From Eubacterium sp. (lineage in GTDB: Bacteria; Bacillota; Clostridia; Oscillospirales; Acutalibacteraceae), in assembly GCA_029258375.1 (NCBI GenBank), contig JARHZA010000002.1, forward strand, positions 129,001 through 193,000: a stretch of 64,000 nt of DNA, read 5' to 3'. A program made the translations under genes and the position numbers. Under the pieces are notes generated by a model. It saw only the letters and a program-made list of their open reading frames with translations. It searched no databases and had not been told where the DNA came from. This document shows positions 18,331 to 27,197 of the stretch, piece by piece; positions within the stretch are counted from its first letter, which is position 1, and every line of letters starts with the position of its first letter.

Positions 18331-19752
18331 ATGTATGATGTAAACTCAAAACACGCAGAGGAATTTATTAGCCATGAAGAAATATTAGATACATTGGCTT
18401 ATGCTGATGAAAACAAAGATAATATTAAATTGGTTGAATCTTTAATTGAAAAAGCAAAGTTAAGAAAAGGTCTTTCGCATAGGGAAGCATCTGTGCTTCT
18501 TGCCTGCGATAATTCAGAGATGAATGAAAAGATTTTTAAACTTGCCGAACAAATAAAAAAAGATTTTTATGGCAATCGTATTGTTATGTTTGCGCCTTTA
18601 TATTTGTCTAACTATTGTGTAAATGGTTGCACATATTGCCCATATCATTCAAAAAACAAGCATATTGCTCGTAAACAACTTACTCAAGAAGAAATTCGCA
18701 AAGAAGTTATTGCACTTCAAGATATGGGTCATAAACGTTTGGCATTAGAGGCAGGCGAAGATCCTGTTCGTAATACTATGGATTACTACCTTGAAAGCAT
18801 AAATACAATTTATAGTATTAAACACAGAAATGGTGCAATTCGCCGTGTTAATATCAATATTGCTGCAACAACAGTAGATAATTATCGTCTTTTAAAAGAG
18901 GCTGGAATTGGTACTTATATTTTATTCCAAGAAACATATCATAAAGAAAGTTATTTAAAACTTCATCCAACAGGACCAAAGCATAATTATGATTATCACA
19001 CAGAGGCAATGGACCGTGCTATGGAAGGCGGAATTGACGATGTAGGTATTGGTGTATTGTTTGGACTTGATAAATACCGTTATGAGTTTGCAGGCCTTCT
19101 TATGCATGCAGAACATTTAGAGGCTGCTTTTGGTGTTGGTCCACACACAATTAGTGTTCCAAGACTTCGTGATGCAGATGATATAGATTCATCTTCTTTT
19201 ACAAATGGAATTAGTGATGATATTTTTGCAAAAATTGTTGCTTGTATTCGTATTGCTGTTCCTTATACAGGTATGATTATGTCTACAAGAGAAAGTAAAG
19301 AAACAAGGGAAAGAGTTCTTCATCTTGGTGTTTCACAAATTAGTGGTGCTTCAAAAACAAGCGTTGGTGGATATTCAAGTCCAGAACCTGAAGAAGAAAA
19401 CTCTTCTCAATTTGAAGTTGCTGATAATCGCACACTTGATGAAGTTGTTCGTTGGCTTATGGAAATGGATTATATTCCAAGTTTTTGTACTGCTTGTTAT
19501 CGTGCAGGAAGAACAGGCGATAGATTTATGTCTTTGTGCAAAAGTGGACAAATTCAAAACTGCTGTCATCCAAATGCGTTAATGACACTTGAAGAATATC
19601 TTATGGACTACGCATCTCCTGAAACAAAAGCAATTGGAGATAAGTTGATTGAACGAGAAATCTTAAATGTGCCAAACGAAAAGGCTCGTGCAACCGTAAT
19701 AGAAAATCTTAATTTAATACGTAAAAATCAGGGACGAGATTTTAGATTTTAA
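18331..19752 (+). CDS. hydG: [FeFe] hydrogenase maturation radical SAM enzyme HydG
   Basis: HydG cleaves tyrosine to supply CO and cyanide ligands for the H-cluster of [FeFe] hydrogenase. The 473-residue protein has the radical-SAM motif CVNGCTYC (about 91-98) and the ThiH-like barrel. It also carries the C-terminal auxiliary-cluster cysteines in FCTACYRAGRTGDRFMSLCK, which separate HydG from ThiH. TCTGGAGG precedes ATG 18331. HydE and HydF are not in the window. The gene stands alone between a regulatory leader and a terminator, about 7 kb from a hydrogenase it could mature. Confidence 0.96.
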   Translation: MYDVNSKHAEEFISHEEILDTLAYADENKDNIKLVESLIEKAKLRKGLSHREASVLLACDNSEMNEKIFKLAEQIKKDFYGNRIVMFAPLYLSNYCVNGCTYCPYHSKNKHIARKQLTQEEIRKEVIALQDMGHKRLALEAGEDPVRNTMDYYLESINTIYSIKHRNGAIRRVNINIAATTVDNYRLLKEAGIGTYILFQETYHKESYLKLHPTGPKHNYDYHTEAMDRAMEGGIDDVGIGVLFGLDKYRYEFAGLLMHAEHLEAAFGVGPHTISVPRLRDADDIDSSSFTNGISDDIFAKIVACIRIAVPYTGMIMSTRESKETRERVLHLGVSQISGASKTSVGGYSSPEPEEENSSQFEVADNRTLDEVVRWLMEMDYIPSFCTACYRAGRTGDRFMSLCKSGQIQNCCHPNALMTLEEYLMDYASPETKAIGDKLIEREILNVPNEKARATVIENLNLIRKNQGRDFRF

Positions 19753-19759
19753 AAAATAT

Positions 19760-19793
19760 AAGGCAGAGGGAATATCTCTCTGCCTTGTTTTTA
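19760..19793 (+). terminator. Terminator after hydG
   Basis: AAGGCAGAG pairs with CTCTGCCTT with a short interior bulge and is followed by GTTTTTAT. Confidence 0.8.
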
Positions 19794-19800
19794 TATAGTT

Positions 19801-21621
19801 TTAAATGAATTTTACATTATTTTCTTTAATCCAGTGGTATATTTGAACGATATATGCAAGCACTTGAGGTCCTCGCATTAGCTGACCGTACCAAGGCTCT
19901 GTAAGGGCATTAGGATTGTGCATTAACTCACGCACCTTATTCTTGTTTAAAAGTTCTCCTAAAGGCGAATTTTTGTCTGTGATAGCTTCTTCTGTCATCA
20001 TACAAACTTCTTTAAAGTAAACAGGGTTATGAGTTTTAGGATATGGGCTTTTTTTACGCCAAGTGATTTCATAAGGTAATTCGTTTTCAAATGCTTTTCT
20101 TAAAACACCTTTTTCTCTGCCGTTAAGAGATTTAATATTCCAAGGCATATTATAAGCATATTCAACAATTCTATAATCGCAAAACGGAACACGTACCTCA
20201 AGAGAACTTTCCATACTCATTATATCTTTTCGATATAAAAGTGTTTGCATAAACCAGTCAAGATTTAGCATAAACATCTCTCTCATACGTTTTTCTATTT
20301 TATTATCAGAATCAAGGTAAGATGTTTTATTTACTGTTTCAAGATAACGTTCGTGAACATATTCATCGCCGTTTGGAAGAAAACCATTTCTTAAAATACT
20401 GTGACGAACATCTGTTGAACGGCTCCAAGGAAAAGTTTCTTCAAACAAAATATCTTTATTGTGATACCAAGGGTAACCTCCAAAAATTTCGTCTGCACAT
20501 TCTCCAGATAACGCAACTTTGTTTTCTTTTTTTACCTCTTTGCAAAAAAGAAGTAAAGAAGAATCAACATCAGTAAAACCCGGAAGAGTTCTTGCTTTTG
20601 TACTGTCAATTAGAGCCTTTGCAACATCTTTGTTATCAAGAATAATATTGTGGTGCTTGCTTCCTATATAGTTTGAAATTAAATCTATATAGTCACTATC
20701 CTTGTTTGGTTGAAACACACTTGATTTAAAGTATTTATCATTGTCAACATAATCAACTGAATAAGTGTTAAGTGTTTCGTTTTTCTCTTTAAAATATTCG
20801 CTTGCAATTTGGCTTATGATTGAAGAATCAAGGCCACCGCTTAAAAATGTGCATAGTGGAACATCTGAAACAAGTTGACGTTGGATTGCATCTTTGACAA
20901 GAAAATGTGTGTGCATTATAGTTTCGCTTTCATTTTCTTTATGTTCTTTAGCTTCAAGTTTCCAGTATTGTTTTATAGTTGTTTTGTCATCTTTATAATA
21001 CATATAAGAAGCAGGTGGCAGTTCGCTTATATCCTTAAATATTGCATTACCAATAGTTTTAGCAGGACCAAGCATAAAAATTTCATAAAGTCCAATTTTG
21101 TCAACTTCCGTTGTTATTTCTGGAATTAGTAGCAGACTCTTTATTCGGCTTGCAAATGCAAAGACACCATCTTTTAGGGAATAAAATAATGGCTTAACAC
21201 CTATTCTGTCTCTGCATAAAAACATTTCTTTTTCTTCATCATCCCATATTGCATAAGCAAAAATACCATTTAGTTTTTCACAAGACTTTTCTTTCCATTT
21301 ATGATATGCTTTTAAAACAACTTCTGTATCACAATGAGTTTCAAAAGTATAACCATAGTTTTCGAGTTCGTGACGAATTTCATCTGTATTGTATATTTCC
21401 CCATTGTAAACAATTGTGTATTTTCCAAAACGCATAGGTTGTGAACCTTTTTCTGGATCTATAACAGAAAGGCGCCTGTGAATTAAAGCAATGTAAGGTT
21501 TTATAAATTCGCCCTTTGCATCTGGGCCACGCATTTTTAAACTTTCACTAATGTTTTCAATAAGAGGGTAACGGTCTCTTAAATCAATGTTTTTAGTTAA
21601 AATTCCTGCGATACCGCACAT
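19801..21621 (-). CDS. asnB: Glutamine-hydrolysing asparagine synthetase AsnB
   Basis: AsnB makes asparagine from aspartate with glutamine and ATP. The 606-residue protein begins MCGIAGIL, whose Cys2 becomes the catalytic N-terminal nucleophile of the class-II amidotransferase domain (about 1-200). The C-terminal synthetase domain has the PP-loop FLSGGLDSSII (about 245) and SGECADEIFGGYPWY. The frame extends to 21630, but only ATG 21621 exposes Cys2, and GAGGTG lies 7-8 nt before it. It is a single gene facing the hydG terminator. Confidence 0.96.
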   Translation of the reverse strand: MCGIAGILTKNIDLRDRYPLIENISESLKMRGPDAKGEFIKPYIALIHRRLSVIDPEKGSQPMRFGKYTIVYNGEIYNTDEIRHELENYGYTFETHCDTEVVLKAYHKWKEKSCEKLNGIFAYAIWDDEEKEMFLCRDRIGVKPLFYSLKDGVFAFASRIKSLLLIPEITTEVDKIGLYEIFMLGPAKTIGNAIFKDISELPPASYMYYKDDKTTIKQYWKLEAKEHKENESETIMHTHFLVKDAIQRQLVSDVPLCTFLSGGLDSSIISQIASEYFKEKNETLNTYSVDYVDNDKYFKSSVFQPNKDSDYIDLISNYIGSKHHNIILDNKDVAKALIDSTKARTLPGFTDVDSSLLLFCKEVKKENKVALSGECADEIFGGYPWYHNKDILFEETFPWSRSTDVRHSILRNGFLPNGDEYVHERYLETVNKTSYLDSDNKIEKRMREMFMLNLDWFMQTLLYRKDIMSMESSLEVRVPFCDYRIVEYAYNMPWNIKSLNGREKGVLRKAFENELPYEITWRKKSPYPKTHNPVYFKEVCMMTEEAITDKNSPLGELLNKNKVRELMHNPNALTEPWYGQLMRGPQVLAYIVQIYHWIKENNVKFI

Positions 21622-21699
21622 AAAAATCACCTCATACTAATTGTATGCACAAAAAAATAAATAGATAAACAAAAAAATTAAAAAAATTTAAAAAAACAC

Positions 21700-21728
21700 T
21701 TGACTATATGTGTTTCGTATGGTATATT
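21700..21728 (+). promoter_or_regulatory. Promoter of the tRNA-Thr/tRNA-Tyr unit
   Basis: TTGACT (21700-21705) and TATATT (21723-21728) are 17 bp apart, ending 19 bp before the first tRNA. A small hairpin (AGCGTT/AACGCT) lies between. Confidence 0.7.
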
Positions 21729-21746
21729 ATTGGAGCGTTGAGAAAC

Positions 21747-21822
21747 GCTGGTGTAGCTCAGTTGGTAGAGCAGCTGATTTGTAATCAGCAGGTCAGGGGT
21801 TCGAGTCCGTTCACCAGCTCCA
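21747..21822 (+). tRNA. tRNA-Thr (anticodon UGU)
   Basis: The acceptor arms GCTGGTG and CACCAGC pair and CCA is encoded. The anticodon stem GCTGA/TCAGC holds the loop TTTGTAA, giving UGU for the ACA codon. The D-arm (TAGCTCAGTTGGTAGAGCA) and T-loop (GGTTCGAGTCC) are canonical. It is followed 6 nt later by tRNA-Tyr in the same unit. Confidence 0.97.
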
Positions 21823-21828
21823 CAACGT

Positions 21829-21913
<85 letters not shown>

Positions 21914-21914
21914 G

Positions 21915-21952
21915 ATAAGGAATCAAGATTTTCTTGATTCCTTATTTTTTTT
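21915..21952 (+). terminator. Terminator of the tRNA unit
   Basis: ATAAGGAATCAAG pairs perfectly with CTTGATTCCTTAT around a 5-nt loop and is followed by a run of T, two bases after tRNA-Tyr. Confidence 0.9.
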
Positions 21953-21970
21953 GTATAACAAAATAGATTT

Positions 21971-22001
21971 AAAGAGGTTAGTTTATTGCTAACCTCTTTT
22001 T
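21971..22001 (-). terminator. Hairpin downstream of the glycosyltransferase gene
   Basis: AAAGAGGTTAG and CTAACCTCTTT form an 11-bp stem with a 7-nt loop directly after the minus-strand stop at 22003. The plus side ends in TTTTTATT; the minus side is less T-rich, so it may serve both strands. Confidence 0.65.
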
Positions 22002-22002
22002 A

Positions 22003-22971
22003 TTATTCATTATCATCATTATCAAGATTTAATTTTATAGATTCAATTATGTATTTAGGTCTATGTTTAGTTTCAAGATAAATTTTTCCAATATATTCAC
22101 CGATTACACCAAGCATAAATAAGTTTAAACCGCCAATTGCCCAAATTGAAACGCCAATGCTCGCCCAGCCAAGAACGGCTTTTCCAAGAAGTTTACTAAC
22201 AAGACAATAAATAAGCATTATTACACTTACGAATAAAGCAAACACTCCTAAACTAAGAGCCATTTTAAGTGGTTTAATACTAAATGAAGTAACACCCTCA
22301 AAAGCAAAAGAAATCATCTTTTTTAATGAATATTTAGATTTTCCTGCAAATCTTTCTTTGCGTTCGTATGATACAGTTGAACTTTTTAATCCTATTTGTG
22401 GAACAATACCTCTTAAAAAAATATTTACTTCATCAAATTGTGAAAGTGCTTCAAGTGCTTTTTTGCTCATAAGTCTATAATCTGCGTGATTAAAAACTAA
22501 TTCAACACCAATCATATTCATAAATTTATAAAACGATTCTGCTGTAAATCTTTTGAAAAAAGTATCTGTTGTTCTTGAATTACGAACACCGTAAACAATT
22601 TCATCACCTAAAAGGAAGTTGTCTACCATTTTTTCTATTACATTTACATCATCTTGCAAGTCTGCATCAAGGCTTATAACTGCATCTGCATATTCTTTTG
22701 CAGTCATTAAACCGGCAAGAAGCGCATTTTGATGGCCTTTATTTCTTGATAAATTTATTCCAGCAAAAATATTATCTTTATTGCATAAAGAATCTATTAT
22801 ATCCCAAGTATTATCATTAGAACCATCATTCACAAAAGCAATTTTACTATTTTTGCTTATTTTATTTCTTTCAATCATTGAAAACATAATATTTTTTAAT
22901 TGTGATGAAGTTTCTAAAAGAACATCTTGTTCATTATAGCAAGGTATGACAAGCCATACACATTTATCCAT
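22003..22971 (-). CDS. Family 2 glycosyltransferase, GtrB/polyprenyl-phosphate type
   Basis: The 322-residue protein has an N-terminal GT-A domain with LVIPCYNEQDVL, FVNDGSNDNTWDII, LSRNKGHQNALLAGL and the metal-binding SLDADLQDD motif (about 98-106). Two C-terminal membrane spans follow (about 228-256 and 266-294). This build matches GtrB/DPM1-like enzymes that load a sugar onto undecaprenyl phosphate at the inner face of the membrane. A GT-C-like membrane protein is transcribed divergently next door, the expected acceptor-side partner. The sugar and final target are unknown. Confidence 0.9.
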   Translation of the reverse strand: MDKCVWLVIPCYNEQDVLLETSSQLKNIMFSMIERNKISKNSKIAFVNDGSNDNTWDIIDSLCNKDNIFAGINLSRNKGHQNALLAGLMTAKEYADAVISLDADLQDDVNVIEKMVDNFLLGDEIVYGVRNSRTTDTFFKRFTAESFYKFMNMIGVELVFNHADYRLMSKKALEALSQFDEVNIFLRGIVPQIGLKSSTVSYERKERFAGKSKYSLKKMISFAFEGVTSFSIKPLKMALSLGVFALFVSVIMLIYCLVSKLLGKAVLGWASIGVSIWAIGGLNLFMLGVIGEYIGKIYLETKHRPKYIIESIKLNLDNDDNE

Positions 22972-23100
22972 TTAATCCCTCTTTAATATATTTTTAAACT
23001 AAATTATATTATAAAGAGTTTGTTATTTCGTGTCAACAAACAATAGATTGTGTAAAAATTTGTTTATTTAACTTATATTGTGTATAACGGTTAAATTTTA

Positions 23101-23130
23101 TTGACACATTATAAAACTACGTATTATAAT
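23101..23130 (+). promoter_or_regulatory. Predicted promoter of the GT-C-like gene
   Basis: TTGACA (23101-23106) and TATAAT (23125-23130) are 18 bp apart, about 38 bp before the ATG at 23169. Confidence 0.7.
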
Positions 23131-23168
23131 TGAAAAGTATTGATTAAAATAAATATTGGGGGATACTT

Positions 23169-25070
23169 ATGAAATTTATTTCAAAAGAATATAAGCGCAT
23201 AGAGTGCAAAGTTCTTGATATTCTTTGTGTAATTGGATTTGCGCTTGTAATAGGTGTTGTAATTATAAAAGCAGCGTTTGAAATATTTGGAATTAAATAT
23301 GCTTTCATAAATAACATAACATTTCCGATAATTAGTATTTTTGCTAATCTTGTTATACTAAAGTTAGTTCAAACAGTTTTAGCAATAAAGCAAATAAAAC
23401 TTAAAGAAGAACACTATATTTCAATAGGTGTTGTTTTTACTGCTGTATTTATATTTTATTTGATTTTTCTTAAACAAAAAAACTTTATTTATTATTGGGA
23501 TTTTAGTAGTTATCTTGTTAGACAGTATGATTTAGAATCAACATTTGTTTTCGGTATTAAGGGCGGAATAGTTTCAATATTAAGATCTTTGTCTGAAGAT
23601 TACACTCAGTTTATAAATGTGTTTACTGAATTTCCATTTTGTCTGACAGATAGAACAGGTGATAGTTATCTTCTTTCGCAACTCTTTAATATCTATTTAC
23701 CAATTCTTGTTTTATTATCAGGTTTGATAATAAAAATGGAAGAGTTATTATCTGTTGAAAAGAAAAACGTGTTTTTCTTTTTATCTTTTGCAGCCACTGC
23801 GTTATTTCCTATGCTTCACAACGCAGCATCATTTAGTCAACCAGACTGGTTTGGAATTGTATTCGCATTAGCTATAATTATACTTACAATTGATTTCAAA
23901 TTTGAAAAAAATGATTATCTTCTTTATATAACACTATTTATATCCACTGCTTGCCTTGTTGTTACAAGACGTTGGTATTTATATTTTATTGTTGGTTACT
24001 ATGTAATTTATAGTTTAAATGTTTTAATAAACTCAATTAGTTTAATTCGTAGTGGTAATAAAAAACAAGGTTTAGGTCAAATTAGAAATATTTTAGTTTT
24101 CGGCATTATTTCACTTGTATTAGTTGTTTTATTATTCCATAAAATGATTATTCATATAATTTCTTTTAACTATGCTGATAGATATGCATTTTATAACTAT
24201 GGTGGTATATCAATAGAACTAGCTGCGCAATTTGCAGTTGTTGGGATAATGGGAATAATAATTCTTTTTGGTATAATTTATTCAATTGTAAAAAAGAGTG
24301 GATTATCTTATGTTGCTTCTTCAATTTTAGGATGGTCAATCACAATACTATTATTTACACGAATCCAAAATCTTGGTTTTCACCATCATTTAATGTTGGT
24401 TCCATATTATATTATTCTTATATTAGTAGGCATAGCCTCAGTGCTTAAAATAAAAAAAGAAAAACTTTATCGTGTGGCGCTTGTTGTTTGTGTTGCCGTA
24501 ATTACACTTCAACCATTTTTAAGTTTTTCAAGATGTTCTGTTTACTATACTAAAATATATAGTGTGCTTACTGCGCCACAGGCAAATAAAGAAAAAGTTT
24601 TAGAAGTTTCAGACTGGGTAGAAAATAATTGCGGTGATGAAAAGGTATATATGATTCCTCATTCAATAAAATACAACCCTGATTTATTCAAAAATGTTAA
24701 ACTTCCAGATAAAAGTCTTTATGATAATATTGCATTTGGGTTTGATATTTTTGGCACGCACAAGTTCCCAGTTGAAATATTTGAATCGAAATATGTAATA
24801 ACTGCAGATCCTTTTCCAAATTCTGGAAACAAAGAAGGTTTATCAAATAAACTTAACGATGTTTTTCTTCAAATAAGAGATGAAAAATATAAATTATTAG
24901 AAAGTTTTGATATGGGTGATGGCGTAACATTTTATGCTTATGAGCGTGTTGTTCCTGTTGATGAAAAAGAAGTTTCTATATATCGTGACGCTTTTAAAGA
25001 AGAGAATGAAAAATATCCAGATTTATTTAGTGATGTGTTTAATTCATATTTAGAACAAAAGAATTTTTAG
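23169..25070 (+). CDS. Large polytopic membrane protein, GT-C glycosyltransferase-like
   Basis: This 633-residue protein has about a dozen hydrophobic spans from residue 16 to about 465, then a soluble C-terminal domain (about 470-633). The first long loop contains YYWDFSSYLVRQY (about 108-120), an acidic motif at the place where GT-C enzymes carry their catalytic Asp. This resembles ArnT/mannosyltransferase-type enzymes that take sugars from polyprenyl phosphate outside the membrane. I cannot assign it to a named family. The divergent GtrB-like gene could supply its donor. ATG 23169 follows GGGGGATA. A terminator lies after the stop. Confidence 0.65.
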   Translation: MKFISKEYKRIECKVLDILCVIGFALVIGVVIIKAAFEIFGIKYAFINNITFPIISIFANLVILKLVQTVLAIKQIKLKEEHYISIGVVFTAVFIFYLIFLKQKNFIYYWDFSSYLVRQYDLESTFVFGIKGGIVSILRSLSEDYTQFINVFTEFPFCLTDRTGDSYLLSQLFNIYLPILVLLSGLIIKMEELLSVEKKNVFFFLSFAATALFPMLHNAASFSQPDWFGIVFALAIIILTIDFKFEKNDYLLYITLFISTACLVVTRRWYLYFIVGYYVIYSLNVLINSISLIRSGNKKQGLGQIRNILVFGIISLVLVVLLFHKMIIHIISFNYADRYAFYNYGGISIELAAQFAVVGIMGIIILFGIIYSIVKKSGLSYVASSILGWSITILLFTRIQNLGFHHHLMLVPYYIILILVGIASVLKIKKEKLYRVALVVCVAVITLQPFLSFSRCSVYYTKIYSVLTAPQANKEKVLEVSDWVENNCGDEKVYMIPHSIKYNPDLFKNVKLPDKSLYDNIAFGFDIFGTHKFPVEIFESKYVITADPFPNSGNKEGLSNKLNDVFLQIRDEKYKLLESFDMGDGVTFYAYERVVPVDEKEVSIYRDAFKEENEKYPDLFSDVFNSYLEQKNF

Positions 25071-25085
25071 AATATAGTAAAAATA

Positions 25086-25114
25086 AAAAGGCAAGTGATA
25101 GCACTTGCCTTTTA
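25086..25114. terminator. Bidirectional terminator
   Basis: AAAAGGCAAGTG and CACTTGCCTTTT flank a 4-nt loop between two converging genes (stops at 25070 and 25118), with A- and T-rich shoulders. Confidence 0.85.
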
Positions 25115-25117
25115 TGT

Positions 25118-25693
25118 TTACATCATAATCATTAAGTTTTGCATTTCGTTTACTATTTCTGGCATATATTCTGTCATTGCAGCAACACCAAGTCCAAGAA
25201 ATAAGAATAAATAAATAATTAAAAAAATCACAATAAATGCAATTGCCACTATTGATAAAATCATACCAATTTTATTTAATAGTTTTGCAGTATTAAAATC
25301 AGATGAATTTCTTAATCTTTCTACGCTTGCAAGTCTATTATTACCAATAAGAGCAGGAATCCAAGATAAACCGATAAAACCAAATAAAATAATAACAAGT
25401 GAAACAATTCCACAAATTTTAGCGTCATTTATTTTTGACTTGTCCTTATCGATTATGTACATATCTTGAGGATTAAATGGCTGTTGTTGATAATTATTAT
25501 ATTGTTGTTGCTGATAGTTAGTTTGGTTTGACTCATCTTTGTTTTTATCATTTATTGGATCATAGTAACAACCTTGATATTGTTGATTACTTTGATAATA
25601 TTGTTCATTGCTATTAAAAGTTGAAGTTCCACATTGTGAGCAGAAATTTTCGTTATCATTGCATTGTTTGCCACAAGTTGCACAAATTTTCAT
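25118..25693 (-). CDS. Zinc-ribbon membrane protein of unknown function
   Basis: The 191-residue protein begins with a zinc ribbon (CATCGKQCNDNENFCSQCG, about 4-22). It continues with a Gln/Asn/Tyr-rich low-complexity linker (about 30-80) and two or three membrane spans (about 95-120 and 140-175). This zinc-ribbon plus membrane layout is common in Bacillota, but the function is not known. The frame extends to 25729, but ATG 25693 has the AAGAGG site and begins right at the ribbon. Confidence 0.8.
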   Translation of the reverse strand: MKICATCGKQCNDNENFCSQCGTSTFNSNEQYYQSNQQYQGCYYDPINDKNKDESNQTNYQQQQYNNYQQQPFNPQDMYIIDKDKSKINDAKICGIVSLVIILFGFIGLSWIPALIGNNRLASVERLRNSSDFNTAKLLNKIGMILSIVAIAFIVIFLIIYLFLFLGLGVAAMTEYMPEIVNEMQNLMIMM

Positions 25694-25762
25694 ATCAATA
25701 CCTCTTTTCGTCTTCATAATAACATACAAGTGTTTAAATTATCAAGAGTTTTATTATATAAT

Positions 25763-26335
25763 TTAAATATTAGGTAAAACACTTTGAATAATTATATTCC
25801 CATTTTCTTTTAGCCATTTGTGGCTTTCTTCGTAATTAGGCAAAACTGTTTTTACTTCGTTCCAAAAACGTTTAGAATGATTCATTTCTTTTAAATGGCA
25901 AAGTTCGTGAACTATTATATAATCAATTACATTATCTGGTGTTAACATAAGAAGACAGTTAAAATTCAAATTCCTTTTGCTGCTACAACTGCCCCAGCGA
26001 GTTTTTTGGCATTTTATGGATATTTTGTTATAAGAAATGCCCATTATTTTCGCATAATAATCAACTTTGATAGGTATTATTTCTTTTGCTTTATCTTTTA
26101 ATTTTAAAATATCATAATCACTCAATGGTTTTAAATATTTTAATTTTGAAGTTGAATTTTCATAGCTTTTTAAGTTGTTTTCTATCCAATCACGTTTAGA
26201 ATCTATTAAATTATATACCTCTTCATCGGTCATATTTAAAGGAACTCTAACAACGATTTTTGATTTACTATAAATTTGTATTGCATATGATTTGCGGTTG
26301 CTTTTAATTATCTTGTATTCTAAATTTAATTTCAT
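25763..26335 (-). CDS. YgjP-like zinc metallopeptidase (DUF45/M48-type)
   Basis: The 190-residue protein carries the zinc motif HELCH at about 143-147 followed by the downstream NHSKRFW. The conserved TRWGSCSSKRNLNFN stretch is seen at about 112-126; all three mark the YgjP/DUF45 family. It has no signal peptide, so it is probably cytoplasmic. Substrates are unknown. It lies 69 nt upstream of the zinc-ribbon gene on the same strand and could be co-transcribed. Confidence 0.9.
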   Translation of the reverse strand: MKLNLEYKIIKSNRKSYAIQIYSKSKIVVRVPLNMTDEEVYNLIDSKRDWIENNLKSYENSTSKLKYLKPLSDYDILKLKDKAKEIIPIKVDYYAKIMGISYNKISIKCQKTRWGSCSSKRNLNFNCLLMLTPDNVIDYIIVHELCHLKEMNHSKRFWNEVKTVLPNYEESHKWLKENGNIIIQSVLPNI

Positions 26336-26437
26336 TTTATAATTATTCTCTCTAAGGAATTTTTATATAGTTATATTATAATATTGAAAAAATATAATCA
26401 AGAATTATATTATAGCGTTTATGAGTATAACACTTAG

Positions 26438-26465
26438 TTGACAAAATTATTTATATGGATAAAAT
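26438..26465 (+). promoter_or_regulatory. Predicted promoter of the Bce-type operon
   Basis: TTGACA (26438-26443) and TAAAAT (26460-26465) are 16 bp apart, 46 bp ahead of the response regulator ATG at 26512. Confidence 0.5.
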
Positions 26466-26511
26466 TATTTTATAATAAATATCTATCATCATTTTATGAA
26501 GGGAATTTTAT

Positions 26512-27183
26512 ATGTATCGTGTTTTAATAGTTGAGGATGATGTTTCACTTGCCAATGCAATGAAAAAATATATTGAAACTTGGGGAAACAAAGTTTTTTG
26601 TGCTAAAAACTTTCAAGATATTGTTTCTGATTTCTTAGAAGTAGAGCCTCATATAGTTTTAGTTGATATAAATCTTCCTTTTTATAATGGTTATCATTGG
26701 TGTAGCGAAATAAGAAAAATTTCTAATGTTCCAATAATGTTTATATCTTCTGCATCAGATAATATGAACATTGTTATGGCAATGAATATTGGTGGAGATG
26801 ATTTTGTTTCAAAGCCTCTTGATTTGAACGTTATGAATGCTAAAATTCAAGCACTATTGAGGCGTACGTATGATATGAATACAAATATTCCAATTTTAGA
26901 GCATAGAGGTGCTGTTTTAAATCTAAACAACACAAATTTAACATATAACAATAAAACATTGGAATTAACAAAGAATGATTTTAGAATTTTACAAACACTT
27001 TTAGAAAATAAAGGAAAAATAGTTAGTAGAGATTCTTTGATGACGAAACTTTGGCAAGTAGATTCTTATGTTGAAGAAAATACATTAACTGTAAATGTTA
27101 ACAGACTTAGAAAAAAATTAGAGAGTATTGGACTTAATGATTTTATAATTACAAAAGTCGGTGCAGGATATATTATTGAATAG
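26512..27183 (+). CDS. OmpR-family response regulator, BceR-like
   Basis: The 223-residue protein has a receiver domain with the acidic pair EDD near residue 9, the phospho-acceptor in VDINLPFYNG (about 51) and SKPLD. It ends in a winged-helix DNA-binding domain (about 125-223). Its partner kinase begins 14 nt downstream. With the ABC transporter that follows, it matches BceRS-BceAB modules of Bacillota that sense and resist cell-wall-active peptides. ATG 26512 follows GAAGGGAA. Confidence 0.9.
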   Translation: MYRVLIVEDDVSLANAMKKYIETWGNKVFCAKNFQDIVSDFLEVEPHIVLVDINLPFYNGYHWCSEIRKISNVPIMFISSASDNMNIVMAMNIGGDDFVSKPLDLNVMNAKIQALLRRTYDMNTNIPILEHRGAVLNLNNTNLTYNNKTLELTKNDFRILQTLLENKGKIVSRDSLMTKLWQVDSYVEENTLTVNVNRLRKKLESIGLNDFIITKVGAGYIIE

Positions 27184-27197
27184 GTTAGGAAAATGTA

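Noticed and set aside
21971-21999. GGTTAG...CTAACC as a fourth copy of the heme-regulon operator
   Set aside because: The spacer is 7 nt, not 4, and the core lacks the inner G/C. The stem sits right after a stop codon and fits a terminator.
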